Assembly (NCBI GenBank): GCA_913043075.1
Contig: CAJWLI010000036.1
Location: 1 to 10,332 of the forward strand
Length of the DNA stretch: 10,332 nt
DNA from: an uncultured Gammaproteobacteria bacterium
GTDB lineage: Bacteria > Pseudomonadota > Gammaproteobacteria > Pseudomonadales > Azotimanducaceae
Direction of reading: 5' to 3'
Below, in pieces: positions 6,663-10,332 of the stretch. The notes beneath the pieces were generated by a model. That model made no database searches, had not been told where the DNA came from, and was given only the letters and a program-made list of their open reading frames with translations. Every line of letters begins with the position of its first letter. The stretch's first letter is position 1. The position numbers and the translations under genes are program-made.

Positions 6663-7091
6663 TTACAATTCTAAAGGCGTTGGCTGTTGAGCATCATGTG
6701 GGTGAGAAGTTCCCGCATAAACCTTAAGCTTTAACAACATCGCTCTACCTAACTTATTCTTGGGCATCATGCCTTTCACCGCTTTCTCAAGGATTTTCTC
6801 GGGAGATCTTTCCCTCATTTTTCCCAGAGAAATCGACTTTATCCCACCTGGAAAGCCAGTGTGGTGATAATAGATCTTGTCAGTTTCCTTCTTTCCAGTG
6901 ACGTGGATCTTATCCGCGTTAATCACAACTATATAATCCCCAGTATCAACATGAGGAGTGAACTCTGGCTTATGTTTGCCTCTCAATCTGTTTGCAATTT
7001 GAGTGCTAAGACGTCCTAGCGTCTTACTATCGGCATCCACGAGGTACCAATCGTGGAACGCGCTCTCTTTATTGACGCTCTGAGTTTTCAT
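6663..7091 (-). CDS. rplM: 50S ribosomal protein L13
   Basis: 142 residues, the same length as E. coli L13, an early-assembly 23S rRNA-binding protein. Signatures are WYLVDADSKTLGRLSTQIA (15-33), LRGKHKPEFTPHVDTGDY (36-53), VINADKIHVTGKK (56-68), YYHHTGFPGG (74-83) and MMPKNKLGRAMLLKLKVYAG (108-127). The ATG at 7091 has GGAAG at 7098-7102, spaced by 6 bases. It heads the rplM-rpsI operon, with 155 bases between it and zapE that hold a candidate promoter and leader. In E. coli, L13 represses its own operon through the leader RNA; whether that holds here is not shown by the sequence. Confidence 0.98.
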   Translation of the reverse strand: MKTQSVNKESAFHDWYLVDADSKTLGRLSTQIANRLRGKHKPEFTPHVDTGDYIVVINADKIHVTGKKETDKIYYHHTGFPGGIKSISLGKMRERSPEKILEKAVKGMMPKNKLGRAMLLKLKVYAGTSHPHDAQQPTPLEL

Positions 7092-7162
7092 AGTTGTCTT
7101 CCAAAGGTCCTTTCAGCTCTTTTGACCAAAAAATTCTATTTGCTTTAAAAGCGTGGGGCAGA

Positions 7163-7191
7163 ATTCTACCTAACGCGACCTATCTATGCAA
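7163..7191 (-). promoter_or_regulatory. Candidate sigma70 promoter of rplM-rpsI
   Basis: On the - strand, TTGCAT (7186-7191) lies 17 bases ahead of TAGAAT (7163-7168). The -10 box matches 5 of 6 consensus bases; the -35 box is weaker. The sequence after the -10 box is C-rich (CTGCCCC), a GC-rich discriminator of the kind found in promoters inhibited by ppGpp and DksA, and ribosomal protein promoters are known targets. Transcription would begin near 7156, leaving an untranslated leader of about 65 bases before the rplM ATG. That leader contains a short GGTC/GACC pairing (7124-7127 with 7106-7109) just ahead of the ribosome site. Confidence 0.4.
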
Positions 7192-7246
7192 CTGGCGTGA
7201 AAAAGTTCAAGTCCCCAAAAATTGAGGGATTGTTTGAAAAATCTCG

Positions 7247-8338
7247 TTAGGTCAAGTGTTGATTTTTTAGGTATTCGACGGATTGCATTTCTGTTAACCG
7301 ACTCACGGTTCTTTGGAACTCAAAAAGCAAAATTTCACCTAAATAGAGTGAATCTACTCGAGCTTCTGCAGAAATTATTAGTTTCACATGATTGTCGTAC
7401 AACTCGTCTACCAGGCTTATGAATCTTCTTGCTTGATCTTCCTTGTCCGAGCGAAGAAAAGGGACATTACTTACTATTATTGTCTGATACATCTTTCCCA
7501 GTTTGACATAATCACTTGAGCTTCTTGGTCCCCCACACAATTCAGAAAAATCAAACCAGGCAATGTCTATGCTGGTTTTTTTCGCCCGAATCTTTCGCCC
7601 CTCAATTACTAATTGAGGTCGGTCCAATTTTTTTCCATTACATATGCTTTGAAAGATTCGTTCTAATGCTCCCTCGCTGCTATCCCCCAAAGGGTAATGA
7701 TAAATTCCAGCACTTTTGAGGTCTCTGAAACGATAATCTGGTCCAGCAGCTAATTCATGGACATGAGTATGTTTCTCTATCAATGCTATGGCGGGGAGAA
7801 ACTTGGCGCGTTGCAAACCATTCTCATAAAGTCGATGCGGGGGAACATTAGAGGTGGCTACAAAGGTCATTCCCATGCTAAACATCTCTTGCAGTAAACC
7901 ATCGAGCAACATAGCGTCTCCAATATCCGAGACGTAAAATTCATCAAAACAAAGAACGGTGGCTTCTCTGTGAAACTTTTCAGCAACCAACTTTAGAGGA
8001 TTTGGTCTTCCCTGAAATTCTGAAAGAGCCAAATGGACTGCCATCATGAACCTGTGGAAATGTAAACGAGTTTTTCTCTTTAAAGGCAAGGAGTCGAAGA
8101 ATAGATCCATTAAAAAAGTTTTGCCTCTGCCCACACCACCCCATAAATAGAGCCCTTTTGGCAAATTTTTATCTCTTTTTTTTTTAAAAATCCTAACGAG
8201 CAGGTTTGTTTCGTTCCGATCGCTATACAAAAGAGATTCAAAAAGGGATTGCAAAAGAAGAACCGCTTTCATCTGCTCAGCATCAGGATTCATGACGCCG
8301 TCTTGGATATTTTTTTGATAAATTTCCAGCGGCCCCAT
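7247..8338 (-). CDS. zapE: ZapE, AFG1-family ATPase of cell division
   Basis: 363 residues from the ATG at 8336-8338. ZapE is an ATPase that associates with the FtsZ ring in E. coli, needed under low oxygen or heat; mitochondrial AFG1/LACE1 is the eukaryotic relative. Walker A is GGVGRGKT (67-74), with the glycine-rich GLYLWGGVGRGKTFLMD context diagnostic of this family. Walker B is VLCFDE (128-133), followed by FYVSDIGDAMLL. A sensor-1-like ATSN (161-164), PHRLYENGLQRAKFLPAI and the C-terminal IISAEA are also family features. A run of ten A (8176-8185) encodes Lys52-54. An in-frame TTG directly before the ATG is an alternative start, adding one residue. The ribosome site AGAGGAG lies inside the last codons of hisD, 8 bases before the TTG or 11 before the ATG. 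It starts 8 bases after hisD, so it should be transcribed with hisGD, and it precedes rplM as in E. coli. Confidence 0.93.
   Translation of the reverse strand: MGPLEIYQKNIQDGVMNPDAEQMKAVLLLQSLFESLLYSDRNETNLLVRIFKKKRDKNLPKGLYLWGGVGRGKTFLMDLFFDSLPLKRKTRLHFHRFMMAVHLALSEFQGRPNPLKLVAEKFHREATVLCFDEFYVSDIGDAMLLDGLLQEMFSMGMTFVATSNVPPHRLYENGLQRAKFLPAIALIEKHTHVHELAAGPDYRFRDLKSAGIYHYPLGDSSEGALERIFQSICNGKKLDRPQLVIEGRKIRAKKTSIDIAWFDFSELCGGPRSSSDYVKLGKMYQTIIVSNVPFLRSDKEDQARRFISLVDELYDNHVKLIISAEARVDSLYLGEILLFEFQRTVSRLTEMQSVEYLKNQHLT
8176..8185 (-). repeat. A10 homopolymer in zapE
   Basis: Ten consecutive A on the coding strand, in codons AAA AAA AAA AGA near residue 52 of ZapE. Runs of this length can cause polymerase or ribosome slippage. 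The frame downstream is intact, so it is not an assembly frameshift. Confidence 0.9.
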
Positions 8339-8346
8339 CAAAACTT

Positions 8347-9657
8347 TTACTCCTCTGATCTAAGAGCTGCTGACTTAGAATGTGAAAAGAGTCCTTCTTC
8401 TAAAGCGATAATAGATGCAGTCCTATTCAAACTCTTGGAACCTTCTTTAGAGCACTCAATAACTGATGTGCGAGTCTGAAAATCATAGACCCCTAATGGT
8501 GAAGAGAACCTTGCAGTTCCATTTGTAGGCAAAACATGACTGGGCCCAGCAGCATAATCTCCAACTGCTTCGGTTGTACTCGCACCGACGAATACAGCTC
8601 CAGCGTTTTCTACATTTTTGGCGAACCCCGCAGCATCTTTGATCGACAGCTGAAGATGCTCGGGTGACAGAAGGTTCACTACTTTTAGAGCCTCTTTCAA
8701 ATCTCGAACTTTTATTAATGCTCCGCGGTCTTTGAGAGCATCTTCAATTATCCCTCTTCTCTGTTCGTCTTTAATTTTCTCTTCGATAGTTTGTCGCACA
8801 TTATCGATAACGCTCTGGCTCGCGGAAACAACAATCGCCTGCGCTAGCTCATCGTGCTCAGCTTGGGCAAACATATCTTGAACTACCCATAATGGATCTA
8901 CAGTATCATCGGCAACGATAACCACTTCAGAAGGTCCTGCTATCATGTCGATCCCCACTCTCCCAAAAAGCTTTTCCTTAGCCTTTGCTACGTATAAATT
9001 TCCGGGCCCCACTATCTTATCAACTTTTGGCACTAACTTAGTTCCAAAGGCAAGAGCAGCAATGGCTTGAGCACCTCCGATTGAGAAAACTCTATCGACT
9101 CCACATAAATGGGCTGCAGCGAGAACCGTTTTGTTACAAACACCTCTTGGTGCAGGGACGCACGCAATTATCTCTCTAACGCCAGCTACTCGGGCCGGGA
9201 TTGCCGTCATGATCACCGTTGACGGATACGCTGCTTTACCGCCAGGCACATAAATTCCTGCGCGCTCCATTCCTCGAACAAGTTGACCTAGAACATTCCC
9301 TTGATCGTCTTCATAAGACCAATTGAGACCAGAACCAAACGCCTCAAGCTGTCTTTCATGATAAAACCAAACTCGGTCATGGGCGATCTGAAGAGCTTTC
9401 TTAATCTTTTCGTCCAAACCAAGGTAGGCGGCTTCAAGCGTTTTTTTTTCGATTATCAGAGAATCAACTGACACTTCAACTCGTTGATCGAAAAGGTTGG
9501 TGTACTCTAAGAGCTTTTCATCCCCGGCCTTTTCGATATCTGCAATTATCTTACTTACCGATGCCGAGATATTTTCAGTATTTTCTCCGGAGAGAACACC
9601 CAAGGACGAGATTTCCTCGTAGAAATTTTTTTTTTTCGAATCTAAAAAATTGATCAT
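8347..9657 (-). CDS. hisD: Histidinol dehydrogenase
   Basis: 436 residues, the usual length. HisD catalyses the last two steps of histidine synthesis, the four-electron NAD-dependent oxidation of L-histidinol to L-histidine, in the cytosol with one Zn per subunit. All E. coli active-site residues are found with an offset of 6-7: Zn ligands Gln265 and His268 (AQAEHDELAQA), Asp367 (AVGDYAAGPSHVLPT) and His426 (EGLFSHSKSAALR), and the catalytic pair Glu333-His334 (SPEHLQL). The NAD-binding region includes RAGIYVPGGKAAYPSTV (132-148) and VDKIVGPGNLYVAKAK (212-227). The ATG overlaps the hisG stop by 4 bases (ATGA at 9654-9657), indicating coupling. Eleven A in a row fall at codons 8-11. zapE, not hisC, follows. 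Function is secure. Confidence 0.98.
   Translation of the reverse strand: MINFLDSKKKNFYEEISSLGVLSGENTENISASVSKIIADIEKAGDEKLLEYTNLFDQRVEVSVDSLIIEKKTLEAAYLGLDEKIKKALQIAHDRVWFYHERQLEAFGSGLNWSYEDDQGNVLGQLVRGMERAGIYVPGGKAAYPSTVIMTAIPARVAGVREIIACVPAPRGVCNKTVLAAAHLCGVDRVFSIGGAQAIAALAFGTKLVPKVDKIVGPGNLYVAKAKEKLFGRVGIDMIAGPSEVVIVADDTVDPLWVVQDMFAQAEHDELAQAIVVSASQSVIDNVRQTIEEKIKDEQRRGIIEDALKDRGALIKVRDLKEALKVVNLLSPEHLQLSIKDAAGFAKNVENAGAVFVGASTTEAVGDYAAGPSHVLPTNGTARFSSPLGVYDFQTRTSVIECSKEGSKSLNRTASIIALEEGLFSHSKSAALRSEE
9626..9636 (-). repeat. A11 homopolymer at the 5' end of hisD
   Basis: Eleven consecutive A on the coding strand cover Lys8, Lys9, Lys10 and two bases of Asn11 of HisD. This is the longest homopolymer I noticed in the window and lies within the first 32 bases of the gene, where slippage would abolish or restore expression. 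Confidence 0.95.
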
Positions 9658-10280
9658 AACGAGGATCCAATTTCATTTATGAGATTTTTGATATCGTGAA
9701 ATTTGGTCTTATACGATGATTCATTGACAATAAGTTTAGTACTGATCTTAATTATTTCCTCAATAGGAACTAAACCGTTAGCCCTCAGAGTCTCGCCAGT
9801 TTCCACTATATCTACTATTCTATGAGCCAAACCCATTAAAGGAGCCAGTTCCATTGCCCCAAAAAGCTTTATTATCTCGACTTGCTGACCTTTGAGCGCA
9901 TAATAGCGTTTAGCGGTATTAGTGAACTTGGTAGCTATTTTGAGACGCCCTGCATACGCTGATTCATTTTCAGGACCGGCGACCATTAGCCTACACTTAC
10001 CAATTCCTAGATCTAGTGGTTCGTAAAAACCGTCGCCTTTCTGTTCGATAAGTATGTCTTTCCCAACCATTCCGATATCAGCAGTTCCATGCCGGACATA
10101 AGTCAAAACATCTGAACCCCTCAAGACTAAAATCGATATATCGGCGCGATTAGTTTCAAAAACTAATTTTCTTGATTTAATTGGGTCCTTCCTAGGCATT
10201 ATCTTGATCCGCTCTAGCAGGTCCAATTCTTGTTGGAGCAACCTTCCCTTTGACAGAGCTATGAGCAACTTTGATTTCAT
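9654..10280 (-). CDS. hisG: ATP phosphoribosyltransferase, short-form catalytic subunit
   Basis: 208 residues. HisG joins ATP and PRPP to give phosphoribosyl-ATP, the first committed and feedback-controlled step of histidine synthesis. This is the short form: the catalytic domains are complete, but the C-terminal ACT-like regulatory domain of the ~300-residue E. coli enzyme is absent. Signatures are LLIALSKGRLL (5-15), VLRGSDVLTYVRHGTADIGMVGKD (52-75), the PRPP-binding VDIVETGETLRANGL (156-170) and IIKLFGAMELAPLMGLAHRI just before it. Short HisG works as an octamer with the HisS-like regulator HisZ, which is not in this window, so a hisZ gene elsewhere is expected. The ATG overlaps the upstream murA stop by 4 bases, and the stop overlaps hisD by 4, making a tight murA-hisG-hisD-zapE transcript. 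Confidence 0.97.
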   Translation of the reverse strand: MKSKLLIALSKGRLLQQELDLLERIKIMPRKDPIKSRKLVFETNRADISILVLRGSDVLTYVRHGTADIGMVGKDILIEQKGDGFYEPLDLGIGKCRLMVAGPENESAYAGRLKIATKFTNTAKRYYALKGQQVEIIKLFGAMELAPLMGLAHRIVDIVETGETLRANGLVPIEEIIKISTKLIVNESSYKTKFHDIKNLINEIGSSL

Positions 10281-10332
10281 CTTATTTGAGGCGCTAGTCT
10301 TTTGATACGAGCTCCAAGCTTTTGAAGCTTTT
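10277..10332 (-). CDS. murA: C-terminal end of MurA, UDP-GlcNAc enolpyruvyl transferase (truncated by window edge)
   Basis: On the - strand, a frame open from the right edge encodes KLQKLGARIKRLAPQIR and ends with a TGA at 10277-10279. The LxxLGAxIxR pattern matches the C terminus of MurA (E. coli has LRALGANIERV), and murA directly precedes hisG in many gammaproteobacteria. MurA starts peptidoglycan precursor synthesis by transferring enolpyruvate to UDP-GlcNAc. The stop overlaps the hisG ATG (ATGA at 10277-10280). Only 17 residues are visible, so the call rests on this short match plus gene order. Confidence 0.72.
   Translation of the reverse strand, partial: KLQKLGARIKRLAPQIR

Noticed and set aside
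7181..7210. Alternative rplM promoter TTGAAC with a -10 near CATAGATA
   Set aside because: The -10 region matches only about half of the consensus; TTGCAT-N17-TAGAAT just downstream is better.
7212..7229. TCCC/GGGA hairpin after zapE as its terminator
   Set aside because: Only four to five pairs with an eight-base loop, and the following T-run is five bases away and interrupted; too weak to annotate.
8249..8479. Open frame on the + strand spanning the hisD-zapE junction
   Set aside because: Antisense to both genes; no domain; consistent with a shadow frame.
10311..10332. Repeated AAGCTT at the right edge
   Set aside because: The repeat is only six to seven bases and is explained by similar Lys-Leu codons in the end of murA.

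Overview
No novel system is visible in this window; it is housekeeping chromosome. Every strand-consistent gene matches a known family. Gene content and order point to a gammaproteobacterium: lpoA/lppC and dolP, sspB-sspA, the cytochrome bc1 genes petABC, rpsI-rplM, zapE, and hisD-hisG next to the end of murA. The presence of petABC and of a short-form HisG resembles the Pseudomonas-type arrangement more than the E. coli one. The moderately AT-rich coding, the very small gaps and the repeated 1-4 base gene overlaps suggest a compact, possibly marine or streamlined genome. That last point is inference; the species cannot be named from this sequence.

Layout. Left (1-2348, + strand): the 3' nine-tenths or so of lpoA (lppC), the outer-membrane lipoprotein activator of a class A penicillin-binding protein, then a two-BON-domain lipoprotein of the DolP (YraP) family. 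The yraN and diaA/gmhA genes that commonly sit between them are absent. Everything from 2357 to the right edge is on the - strand. In transcription order (right to left) it reads: end of murA, hisG, hisD, zapE; then rplM, rpsI; then petA, petB, petC; then sspA, sspB, which converges on dolP with an 8-base gap.

How the genes work together. murA/hisG, hisG/hisD, petA/petB and petB/petC overlap by 1-4 bases, and zapE starts 8 bases after hisD, so murA-hisG-hisD-zapE and petABC look like translationally coupled operons. HisG and HisD catalyse the first and last steps of histidine synthesis. ZapE is an AFG1-type ATPase of cell division. L13 and S9 are ribosomal proteins with a candidate promoter and a leader of roughly 65 bases. 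PetABC form the quinol:cytochrome c oxidoreductase of an aerobic (or nitrate) respiratory chain. SspA is an RNA-polymerase-associated regulator and SspB is the ClpXP adaptor for ssrA-tagged proteins.

Points worth a second look are small-scale: A9-A11 runs inside lpoA, zapE and especially hisD; a forced TTG start on petA; a hairpin with a T-run in the antisense direction between rpsI and petA; the direct hisD-zapE junction; the missing yraN-diaA; a short ClpX tether in SspB; and a cytochrome b whose Qo motif lacks the usual glutamate. There is no gene-free stretch over 300 bases, and I saw no tRNA, rRNA, CRISPR array, insertion sequence or phage gene.
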